NCBI GenBank assembly: GCA_025667525.1
Contig: CM046875.1
Coordinates: 436,182,617-436,246,616, forward strand
Length of the DNA: 64,000 bases
DNA from: Glebionis coronaria
Lineage: Eukaryota; Streptophyta; Magnoliopsida; Asterales; Asteraceae
Reading direction: 5' to 3'
Part shown: positions 30,815-41,273 of the stretch, piece after piece
Position numbering within the stretch: position 1 is the first letter of the stretch
Layout of the letters: the number at the start of each line of letters is the position of its first letter
Position numbers and translations under genes: made by a program
The notes under the pieces: generated by a model
What the model was told of the DNA's origin: nothing
Databases searched by the model: none
What the model saw: only the letters and a program-made list of their open reading frames with translations

Positions 30815-32723
30815 AGTACTCCACGTACTTTTGGGCCTTGTTTATCATGTAAGCCCCACCAAAAATTGACCATACCATGATTATCCCTAAATGATCACAT
30901 TTATGGGGATTCGAGTCGAGCTTTTGACTCGGTTATCAAAAACAAGGTGCCTCGTGGGGGAGACCCATGCTTATCCATGTATATATTATTGCTTTCTAAT
31001 GTAGTTTAACGTGAGGGGATTTGTGCCCTTCCTACCTTTGTTCCGTGGTTGTTTGTGCATTGTGTCTTTTAGATCATCATCTTCACGATTGGAGCCTCTC
31101 GTGTTCGTTTCATGGGAGCACTTGATCGTTTGCTTTGGAGGCCTTTCCCAATATCCACATATGATATATCCTTTTATGTTCTAACCTTAGGTTTATAGCA
31201 CACTTCATAAACGGCTATTACTTATTGGTTACACCCTTTCCATGCTAGATTAGGCATTCGACTACGTCTCTAGTATGGGGGTGTTTGCACCCCTAGACTC
31301 GAAACATTGAGGACAATGTTTAACTTTAGTATGGGGGGTGAATAGATACTTGCCTTGCCAAACCTTCACGCTTTCTAAAGTTTATCCTTTTGTTATCGTT
31401 TTGTTGCAAAATAAGGCTAAAAATGGCCAAATTTTAAAATTTTTTCTCATGTTTCATAAGTGTTTGAAGACACGAATGTAGATTTTCCGATGGCGAGAAT
31501 AAGAGTAATTTTTGACTCGACCGTGCGTGTTGAGCACTTAGCTTTGATTCCTTAACTACACATTAGGCTAAGTCTCTTAAATGAGGACGAGAAATGATAG
31601 AGTTAATTATAAGTTACTATGCTAAACGTAGAGTACTCGTATTCTTTCAAAAACTCATGTGTTCTCGTTGTTTGCTTATTCTCCCTTCGCATGTAAATAC
31701 TTTTTGCTTAATAAATATTGACTTAGCGGTTTAGTTTTGATTGTTGGGTTTCTAGTCTTTTCTAGTAGCTTCCGTGTAATTAAATTGGGAAGACATTAAG
31801 GTATCGCCAGCGTCACGGTTTTGAAGTATTGGCACCCTAATAATCGAAAGCTTCACCCAATAATAAAGATTTCAAGTGCTCACCTAAATCAAGCAAACAA
31901 TTTGAAGCCCCACAAGGCCTAAAATCTATGCAAAATTGAAAGTGAATCAAGCCTTAATCTTCGAAGCTTTAAAGATCCAAAATTCGCTTTAGCGTGAGGA
32001 TATACGTCTTTGGCTAATAAAACCACCGATGAGGCGGATAATAAAAGGCAAGGCAAGACCGAAGTCATAATAAAAGCTTCATGGCGAAGTTGAATAAAAG
32101 ATGGAGGTAAACCAAAGATAATAAGGTCCTTCCGTTAGGGGGCGTATAAAAGTCTTGGTAATAAGTCTCATGTTCAAAACCGTTATAAAACCGTGTTTAT
32201 CAATTCTTCTTGTCAACTTAATTTTTTAACATCGTTGTCTATTAGGAGGGGTTATTGATTTGATGGTCTTAGTTACACCGTTAGGACTCTATTTTTAGAC
32301 CTAAATCTCTATTATCGTATAAGTCAATGATGTATCCTCGTGATCATTAAGACATAATAAAATATAAGAGATACAACTTAGGAATAATGGGAGAATAAGT
32401 ACGTGATTAGGGCATATGAGTAGTGTTAGCATTACTAACTTATAATGACAATGATCTCGTTGCACGCTTAGCATGGAATTAAGGTGAAAATCGAGGACGA
32501 CGAAATTATTTCTAACGAAGCATTTACGTGTTCTTATTCTATGAACCTAAACGTCCCATTTTGCGATGAAAATCATACATTATGTCTAAAACACAAGTAG
32601 TAGTAATCATAGTGTGTAGCTAGTTTATCTTTCAATAAAGTGAATAAAATTAAATTTTGGAGGTGCTTTGATACTTTATTCTAGCATTGCGTGAGGGCAC
32701 GGCAATGGTTTAGTATGGGGGAG
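30815..32723 (+). other. 3' non-coding region of the gag-protease element
   Basis: No ORF is seen. It contains CTCGTGGGGGAGACCC (30952), a GGGGTG/CACCCC hairpin (31278-31294), and the AACATTG-AGGA-CAATGTT hairpin (31303-31320) followed by TAGTATGGGGGG. It ends in GCATTGCGTGAGGGCACGGC and the polypurine tract TAGTATGGGGGAG (32711-32723). A minus-strand copy of much of this region lies at 45120-46820. Confidence 0.65.
32711..32723 (+). promoter_or_regulatory. Polypurine tract of the gag-protease element
   Basis: TAGTATGGGGGAG abuts the 3' LTR start TGATGAGAC. Confidence 0.75.
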
Positions 32724-35700
32724 TGATGAGACTGCTTTTATACATGGTCTCATCGTCCAAAACGGCCTTAAATTGCATAAAATATCATAAAATAGACCAA
32801 ATATATGCTCGTGTTTGTTACTTGTGTATTTTTAGGTACGGATATTGAGGAATTGGCAAAAGAACACAAGAATCAATCAAAAACGAACACGGGAAACGAA
32901 GTCGCACAATGAACCGGGCCCAAGTTTGGAATTTTGCAAAATGACCCTTGAAGAATTGAAGATTGTCAAGATTAGTCCCTCATCTTTGAAGAACTTGTCA
33001 CATTTGACCCTCAAAATATCAAATGTACAAGTATGATCTTTTATGTTTGAAGATATTACAAGTTCAGCCCTTGGGAATCATGAATATACATTAAATACCC
33101 CTTGGAAAAGTTTTTGGAAGAGTTTGTGCCGTTTTTGACAAGTTGTCAAAAGTTGATAAGGCATAACTAGGCGCTGTTGGGGTTTTATTACAAAGTAGAA
33201 GAAAGTTGAAAACTTGGGGACCAAATCTGCCATTTACCCAATCAAACCCAACCAACCACAACGTGACACCTCAGCCCTACCCACCCATTTACCCACCACC
33301 CACCCACAAACCTACCCTACCCAGTCCATTACCCATTACCCAACCCAGTTTTATTTAATAAAACGTGGTCAAAGAAGTCAACCCCACTTACCCCATTTAA
33401 TTTCCCTCCCAAACACTTTATTTAAAAATCCTTTTACCCAAAATAGATTAAACCCCATTCTAATCCCACTTAAACCCTAATTATCACCAGGTCCAATTAA
33501 GTTCAAACCAAAGGGTTTTTTGTTCAAACCTTCCAGATAACAAATTTAACACACCCTCATCACATCCCACACCCAAACCGTGACCCTGGACAACCCCATG
33601 TGAAGGTGGACCCCTCCCCTGCTCACGTCTCACTCACCCAAACCCAATGCCCGACCAAACCAACCATCCAGATACTCCCCTTGGTCCCCAAGATCAAATA
33701 GGCGTCCAAGATTCATTCAAATGTCACCAACACCAGCTGGATCATCACATGGGCACATTTTTGACCCAAAAATCAGTCAAAGACTCAAGGGCCTTTTAGG
33801 CATTTCAGAACTAGGGTTTTAAGCATTCTAGTATGTTCTACTAAGTGTATAAAAGGAGGATGAAACCTGTTCATACCCCTTGTTCCAGTTTTTAGCAATT
33901 CCTTTGTAATTCCTTTTTTATAAAATTAAAGTTTGGTGTTTTTGATATAAATTGTAATTCCTTTTAATTATTTATAAAAAGTTTGTGTGTTTGGATTGCT
34001 ATAACTGAGTTCCATCTTATTTGTTTAACACTTGTGTGTTTTGAGTATTTTCAAAAATTTTCAAAAGTTTTAAATTTGATTCAAAATTCAGAAAGCAAAA
34101 ACCTTTGAAGTGAAAGTGGAAAAGGAGTTTTGATTTGTGAGTTTGAATTAGTTTAAAACCTGTTTAGTTTTTTAAGGTGATTGGATTTTAAGGGTGGATT
34201 TTCAGAAAATCAGAAAAGTACATGTTCTTGTGTTCTTGTTTGATTTTGCAGGTTTGATTGTTTGAGTGTTGCTGTTAAAGGTTCAGCATACACCCCAGTG
34301 TATGGGAGGTGGTTTTGCAACCACAAAGAGCCTTGGATGTAAGGTTCTTAGGTAAAAACTCTCTTCCCTTTTTAAATTTTCAGAAAGTGTTGCTTTTGGT
34401 GAATTTGCATGATTAAGTGAGTTTTTATGGATTGATTTGAGTAATTATAGGATATTATGCATGATTAGAGGTAATTTAATCAGTTTGATGGCTTATTGAA
34501 GTGAGTTGATGTGTTAAAAACGTTTTCAGAAATTTAAAAGGGTGTTTGGAAACAGGTTTAAGCAGGGTAAAAATCTTGATTTATGATTTAAAAAGGTGTT
34601 AGAGTAGTTGAAACAGGCTGTGATAGGTTACAAGTTAATTGGTAAGTAAGTTTGGAAAGTTTCAAAGCAAGTTTGAGTGATATTAAGTGAAACTAGTAGC
34701 CATAATCTGCATGTCCACTTTTATGCTTATTTTTCATGAAACTTGAGCCTAGATCTTTGATTTCTGTTAAGTGTTAGGCTGATTAAGTTATTGTTATTGC
34801 TTGAGTGTTAGTTGGTGATTGTGTATGCCAAATTTGGGCTCTTGAAGTTGAATTTTGTGCAAGTAAAAAGCTCTAAGAACCACCAGACCTAAGCCTTTGT
34901 ATCAGCAACTTGCATGAGCTTTTGTGTGCTTGAATTTGTAGCATTGTGCTAAGTTTTGGAGTTTTTGTGTTTTGTTTGACTCCCTTCACACAGAAAGAGT
35001 GAAGGGGTGCCCTTTGTTCCAAGTAATCACCACAAACAAAGCAAACAACCAAGTCCTCTTGGTTGTCACTTGTTCATCAGAAAGTGCACAAGACCTGGGC
35101 ACGATTTGCTCATTTCCCAGGCTTGATCTTGACTAATTTAGTTTGTTTTTGTGATTTTGTGTGTTGATAAGTTACTGGAATCAAGTTTTTAAAATTTAAA
35201 GAAAAAAAAAATAAACTCCAAAAAGGACGTGGCCAGGACTCGAACCTGCGCCACTCCTCTCAACAACCAACGTGCTAACCATCTGCGCCCTAGGGACTTT
35301 GACTGAGAGTATTGGTTTCAAAAGTTATTTAAGGTGTGATTGAGTTTGTGTTTGTTAAATAAGCCGTGGCTTATTGTTTATTTTCCAGCTTATTTAGTAA
35401 GTTTTTTGGGCTTATTTCAATTTTCCTAGGATATTTATAGGCTGTAGGATTTTTCTGTTCAAAAATTTTATTTTTCCAATTATTTAATTAATTTCTAGGA
35501 TTATTTTTAGTTTTAAATTTAGAAAGTCTATAAAAAATATTAAACAGTAGTAAAAAAATACAAAAAAATAGTTTTTAGGTTTTAATTTGCATTTTTGAGG
35601 TTTACATATAAAAAAGTTTTCAAAAACTTTAATTTTTAATTTAATTTGATTTTAGGTTTTTTATTAGACTTTGAAAATTAATATAAAATTAACTAAAAGG

Positions 35701-36487
35701 TTTTAGGAGCTTTACTTTACATTTTCTTTCTAGTTAGAATATTTAGGATTTTTGAGAATTTTTTAGAATTTATTTAAGAACTTTTTATTTTTTTGAATAT
35801 TTTAATATTATTTTAATCATAAAAAGTCAAAGTTTTATTTTTATTTCTTTTTCATTTTTCCTAGGTTCTATATCATTAATTAGGACTTTTCCCTTTTGTA
35901 GAATAATTTTTAGGCTTTTCAATTAATTTTTAGAATTAATTTAAGATTTAATAGATTTTAATAGTTTTTAGGAGTTTAAAAATAGTTTAATTTGGTTTTA
36001 AAATTTTTAAAAATAGTTTTTAGTTTAATTAGGTCATTTTTGAGGTTTACAAACTATAAAATCTTGTTTAGGGCTTTTTAATATTTAAAAGTGATTTTTA
36101 GGGCTTTAATTAGCATTAAAAAGTCATTATTAAATTAATTAAAAGGTTTTGGCAAGTTTGGATTTTTTGTAAACTCTTAGAATATTATTTGTGGATTTTT
36201 AGTAATTTTTAGGAATTTTTAGATTAAAATTTTAAATTTTGCACTTTTTACGTTCTACGTCGTAACTTTGTAGTAGTGTTTTTGCCTTATTTTTCTATTT
36301 TTTTTCGTCTTCGTCATTTTCTCTTCTTTTCTTCTCATTAATAATCAAAAACATCATTAATCAAATTCTTAACACAACGCACTTGCCTCCTTGGGAAACG
36401 AACTTGCTTGGTCATTGGTGCTCGGTTTTCCTAAACCGACACTTAATACTTCCACCATTTGTCATCCTTTTCCTAAAGGGTACAAAA
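32724..36487 (+). repeat. 3' LTR of the gag-protease element, last bases missing
   Basis: It is collinear with the 5' LTR through GGGTACAAAA. The expected TCACTACAATCA is absent and unrelated DNA follows. TATA box at 33848-33854; tRNA-like segment at 35226-35297; hairpin at 34982-35006 with one mismatch. Confidence 0.85.
35226..35297 (-). other. tRNA-like segment, 3' LTR copy
   Basis: Identical over its 72 nt to the segment at 14431-14502, with the B-box GGTTCGAGTCC and trailing T run intact. Confidence 0.65.
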
Positions 36488-37466
36488 CACATTACAAATG
36501 AGGGATCTAATTGCTATTTACAGAGAAAAGATGAGAGTTTGTTGAGGCAGATGACGTGTTGTGACCAATAGAAATCTGCCAAGTGTTATGATTTGGTGAA
36601 TTGTAAATTCTCATGTTCATCACAAATTGGGGGATTTTGATCTGGTTAATTTCAGTGTAATTAGATAGTCTGAGTAGCTTCCTTGCTTGATTCCGAGTAA
36701 GTTTCATGTTAAGTTCAAATTCTGAAACGCCTTCCTTCTCATAATCGAATCTGGGCACGTTTAACTTTGAAGGTGACACGTGGCGTCCTTTGATTGGTCT
36801 TCATTTGATCACACGGATTGATATCTACTTTTAGATAAAAGGATTATTGAGTGGCTGCATCTGATTGGCTAAAAATGAGAAAGTGGGATATACTGTTCGG
36901 ATCCTCTAATAAATGCGAAGCTGAGTTTATGGCCAGCCGGCGCTAACTTGGTGATCCGAGTATCCTTTTTCTTGCCTTCCCATTGGTACTTGTGACTTAA
37001 ACTAGATGAAGACCAAAGTTGGTATAGTTTTTTCAATTTCAGTCCCTCTTCTTTAGCAGAATTATTATTTAAGCTCTTTTCTTCATTTCTTTGGCAAATT
37101 AAGTCCTTTGACTTGCATTCTTGATCATTTGAATCCTTTGACTTGGTTGACTTGAGAGTTGACCAGGTTTGACTTTGATCTTGACTTTTTTTTTCCAAAA
37201 TTGCACTTAAGTACCTCAACTTTTTTAAATTTTCAAGATAGGTCCTTTTTCTTCAAATGGCTTCTCATCTTTGATCCTTCTCTTGTCTTTTCATCATAAA
37301 TGAGCTTAATTTCACTTGTTTGCTTGAAATTTGTATTGTTGTTACCTATTTAAGCACAAACACAAAACATACCACATAATACTGCTTTATCGCATAAAAG
37401 TTAGGTATTTGCTATGTGTTTTAGGGTGATTTGTTGACTTATAGATATGAGATTTTGCTCATATTA
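36488..37466 (-). mobile_element. Element A LTR, fragment 3 (U3 side)
   Basis: Read on the minus strand this begins with a 7 bp hairpin (ATATGAG/CTCATAT, 37445-37464), the same position as terminal hairpins in the two Athila-like LTRs. It has the layout of a U3 region, with six TTGAC cores at 37108-37185 and a TATA-like CTGTAAATAG near 36522-36531. I propose it was continuous with 11828-11929 before the gag-protease element inserted. Without a TSD that is inference. Confidence 0.5.
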
Positions 37467-38660
37467 GTGCGGCGCATTTTCCCTCAGCCAGCACTATAAA
37501 TGGAGGCCACTTCTACTCATTTTACACACACCTCTTCTCTTCAATACTCCATAGCTCGAGTATTTTAGTTTTCTTAGTAAATTTTCAGTATTATCCACTT
37601 TTGGGAAATACTTGTAACGAGAGTATTCCAATCTTTGATTCTTGGAGAAACGATACAATCGTGACACTTGTGTACTCATTCCTTTAATCAATTAAGTATG
37701 ATGTTCTCATACCCTTTTCCATTTGTAACTTTGATCACTATGTTAGGCTAAGCTACTTGTGACTATATGGGTATGTGTCTATGATTAGTGATAATGCTAT
37801 GATATGATCCTTTGTATTTGATTTCAAGCTAATGTTGTAGAACCATTTTACCACCTAGTTCTATAAACCATATTTTATCTAGAGTTGGTTTGTTAGGATA
37901 ATTTGGCGTTGAGAAACACAAATTGTTATAATAAGTTTGTAAAGACTTGTCTATGGTTTTGAATCTTTGGTTGGAGAGATCCGCTTAGAAACTTTGATAA
38001 TATTGAACTCGTTGGCAACTTGTTTTAAGCTTAGTCGCTTAAATAAACATAAGTCTTGAATCACGCTAAAGTAAATTGTGCGAACGCCGTTTTGACAAAA
38101 AAAGATTATCACTCTTTACATATATAAACATATCTAGATCATTATTATCATCATCACGAACTTATACGAACTATCCCATATTAGTCATTCTTGTTAGTAT
38201 TGTTATTTTAATCATTTCTTTCTTCAATTATTATAATGATTACCAAAATGAAACTAAGTCTCAGCGAACGATCATGGCTTACCACTACAAGCTATATTAC
38301 GAACGAAAGGGTATACTTGCCCGTTTTTGTATTATGGTCCATTGTTTTGTCTAAACCTTATAATATAAATTGAAGACTTGCGAGACGAACATCAATACTT
38401 AACACTTGTGCTTGTTTCCATTCTTTCTCTTTGCTCTAAAAGATATTGATAATTGACGCAAGGATTATCAACTTTTTATATGACTTGTGTCTCATCGCTC
38501 ATGCCTGGAAGACCATAACTTGGATAGCAAAGGGTACATTCCATTACCCTCTACAAGTCAAATTATAGTTAACACATGTGAAACATTTCCCCTCGTTATT
38601 TCCAATCTAAAAAGCATTATGGTTTGGGTAATAAACTTCTAATTTGTCTCCTTTAAAAAA
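37467..38660 (+). mobile_element. LTR-like fragment with TATA box, probably Athila-related
   Basis: CACTATAAATGGAGGCC (37491-37507) is a good TATA context followed by a leader-like stretch. The wording GGGAAATACTTGTAACGAGAGTATT and 'GAGAAACGATACAATCGTGACACTTGTGTACT' style text resembles R-U5 of Athila LTRs as I remember them. A possible degenerate PBS lies near 38078-38092 (TGTGCGAACGCCGTT). No coding region. Element A appears to have entered just upstream of its TATA box. Confidence 0.35.
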
Positions 38661-39055
38661 TGCTGGTCTCAGACAGATACGGACCCCTTGAACAAGGGGC
38701 TGACAGGTTCCGTCTAGTTCCCTCAAAAGCTAAAAAAATTTGATCTTTTTACTCGGACCCCGTCGGACCCCTTGCCAAAGGGCCGACCGGTTCCGTGGGT
38801 CTGCAGTTTCAAAAGTTAAACACCATCAATACCTCCATTTAATTACCCACTTCTAAAAACTATCTCTCTTCCAACTTTCTACCTTCACAACTGATTCTTC
38901 ACACACATTAACTCTTGCTCTCTTGTTCTTCCAATCATATTCAACCATCATTCAATTCAAATCTTCTTTCTCACTACTATTTAAATGAACATTATATTTC
39001 TCAAACTCCTCACTCACTCATACATTTTCTTCCGAAAAATATTAAAAAACTAATC
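38661..39055 (+). other. Hairpin repeats and leader of an unrecognised broken gene
   Basis: Two copies of a GC-rich repeat (38671-38717 and 38756-38805) carry GGACCCCTTG, a CCCC/GGGG-type hairpin and GGTTCCGT. A pyrimidine-rich, leader-like stretch follows up to the ATG at 39056. A third, diverged repeat lies at 40530-40605 beyond the ORF. Confidence 0.5.
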
Positions 39056-40605
39056 ATGACTAAAGGTTCTTCTTCCTTCGCTAGCAAACCTCTATAGAGA
39101 ACGTCACGCATAAGTGTTCATCCTTCGTGTTTCACTTTTCCTAAACCCTCAACTCCACCATCCTCCTCTCAAAACCCTCATGAATCACCCATACACCAAG
39201 CAATCTCTCAAGAATTGGGAGATATCCTAAGAAAATCAAGATCACCACACTCCCCATATCCTACTTCACCTATCACTACTTCACCTTCATCTAATACCTC
39301 TCCTCACAACATCCAAACCTCATCACTTACACCATCTATAGCAATCTTCGACACACCACCAACATCACCAATTAACTCACAACCTACTATAGCAAATGCT
39401 ACAAGTGAGTCAACCCTTCCTCCAATGCCACCTCCATACAATCCACCTTGGTTTAAAAATGCGTTTTGCGATCCATTGCGCTAAAGGTCCCAAAAGCCAT
39501 TGCGTAATGCATGATGCGATTGCGAGCGCAATTTGGACGTGATGCGTTTAATATAAAATAAACTGAAACTTTTATTTGGAAATAGTACGGTCTATCAAGT
39601 ACGAACTAAGTCTAGGAAAATCACAAAATAAGTTACTAGCATATTGAAATTAGGCCTATAATCCCTTTGTAATACAAATAAGTCGAAAGTAAAGCTTGAC
39701 AAAAAACACTTAGCAAAATGCAAGATACTATATATTCGTTATTGTGTTTTTTTTAGATGTTTTTTAACAAGTCTTATATTTAGCGATCCATTTAAAATAT
39801 CTCGGTATCTTTTATATCTTTAAAATTTGACAAAACTAAGTTAAGTACTAGATTGCGAAAATTTCTACCGCTGCTAGCATTACAAAAATGCGGTAACTTG
39901 CGGTTTAATGCGAACGCAATCTGGGATAGCAATGCATTAGCCACCCTAATGCGAAATTCTAAATGCAACGCATTGATGCGTGCAATTTGCGCAATGATGC
40001 GCATTTTTAAACCAAGCAATCCACTACCTTTCTCCGCACCACCACCACAAACAATTCATATTCTCAACATCTCTTTCACCACTACACCTCCAATTCTATC
40101 TTTTATGGACTTGGATGACTCCTTATGGATTGAAGAACCTTCCTTCCACCATTCACCATCTCACTCTTCTCCAACTAGTGTTTTACCACCTCCTACCACT
40201 CAATAACAGCGAAAATTCAATCGACAACAAGCCTTTCATGACATAGTCCGTAGGCATCTACGAGAAACCCAATTGTATATTTCTCTCCATGGACCCTCAC
40301 CTTCCTCCTCAAATCAAGAATCTCGACTTCATCCCACCAATCTACTCAGTTCCCCACAATGCGAACATTGTCGCTACACTCATTCACTAATCACATATCT
40401 CCGTCAATAGATACGTGTAGCCCTCCATAATGTTCTAGATATCATTGAGGCACTCATACATCCCCTTCTCAGTAGCATTAATTCTACAAACTCCCGCGAT
40501 CCCATTTTCCCATTTCCTACTTTCTGTCTACAGACAGACCAGGACCCCGTCGAACCCCTCCCAACAGGGGTACGTCACCTAGAGAGGGTCTGTGGGTCTG
40601 TTGTT
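39056..40605 (+). pseudogene. Unrecognised P/S/T-rich ORF, broken by stops and a hAT MITE
   Basis: From ATG 39056 one frame continues through a TAG at 39095 to the MITE at 39447. It resumes in register after the MITE (40018 onward) and goes on through a TAA at 40204 and a TAG near 40408. The inferred product is Pro/Ser/Thr-rich in its first half (phrases like SPITTSPSSNTSPH) with an acidic patch MDLDDSLWIEEPSF and a CEHCRYTHS segment near the end. Each internal stop is one C-to-T change away from Gln. I do not recognise the protein. A gag-like protein of an unclassified element or a decayed host gene are both possible. Confidence 0.45.
39447..40016. mobile_element. hAT-type MITE, 570 bp
   Basis: Perfect 17 bp terminal inverted repeats CTTGGTTTAAAAATGCG, flanked by perfect 8 bp duplications CAATCCAC at 39439-39446 and 40017-40024. 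Subterminal DNA is crowded with TGCG/GCGA words (ATTGCG, GCGAACGC), as expected for transposase-binding repeats. There is no transposase. It interrupts the ORF at 39056-40605. Confidence 0.93.
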
Positions 40606-41273
40606 TGAAATTTTTACTTTTCTTTTTTACTTTTATAAAATGTAATTCATTTTTCTTAACCAATGTTCAAATGCTTAATAACTATAATTTTAATTTGGGG
40701 CAAGATGAATGAACCCTTTTCTTTCAAATTTATGACTTGTACATGTATGACCAAATGTGTGAATGTTGTGCTTATATTGCTATCTCGACTATTGGTTTCG
40801 AGAAAATAACTTTCTCTTACAGGAATTATGTTAAAAGTCAAACTTATGGGCATGAATCTAAGAGGTGTACCATGAGATTCAATTAAATTTATTTCCAACA
40901 CCATTTCGATGTTTTTCTTTCACTTGAATAAAATGTGTAAATTATATAGAAACTAGAAGGGGGGGGGGGTGAATAGTTTCTTAAATTTACTTGTTAAAGG
41001 TTGGTTTTAAAAATTCATTTTTCAAAAACTTAAGCTTGAGTATATATATGAAACCCTCTTATACACAATATGAACAAGGTATAGTGCAACTAAACTAGTA
41101 ATCACAAGTATAAAGAATAATGAATGTATAGTGCAACTAAACTAATAATCACAAGTATAAAGAATAATGAATGTAAAGAGATAAGGGAAGGAAAGATCAA
41201 ACCAAACACCAAGGATTTATAGTGGTTTTGCAACGAAGCTCACTCCTCTTTCCTACTCCACTCCTCGAGTACT
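40606..41273. other. Unassigned AT-rich DNA with poly-G and a 47 bp tandem duplication
   Basis: A run of about 12 G lies at 40959-40970 in CTAGAAGG...GGTGAATAG, a phrase I associate with a common plant repeat. A 47 bp unit is duplicated in tandem at 41079-41125 and 41126-41172 with one difference. I see no ORF of note and no clear ends. Confidence 0.5.

Larger units (their letters stand above)
11930..36487 (+). mobile_element. Athila-like gag-protease-only LTR retrotransposon (host of the nested Athila)
   Basis: Two long LTRs (11930-15703 and 32724-36487) differ at roughly two dozen positions by eye (about 0.6-0.7%). A tRNA-Asp-type PBS follows the 5' LTR and a TAGTATGGGGGAG polypurine tract precedes the 3' LTR. 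Without the nested element it is about 13.4 kb. It encodes gag and an aspartic protease but no RT, RNase H or integrase, so it is non-autonomous. The 3' LTR lacks the last ~12 bp present in the 5' LTR and no TSD is visible, so the right junction has been altered. Confidence 0.8.

Noticed and set aside
36507..37219. Minus-strand 90 and 116 codon ORFs
   Set aside because: They lie in the proposed LTR of element A and show no recognisable domain.
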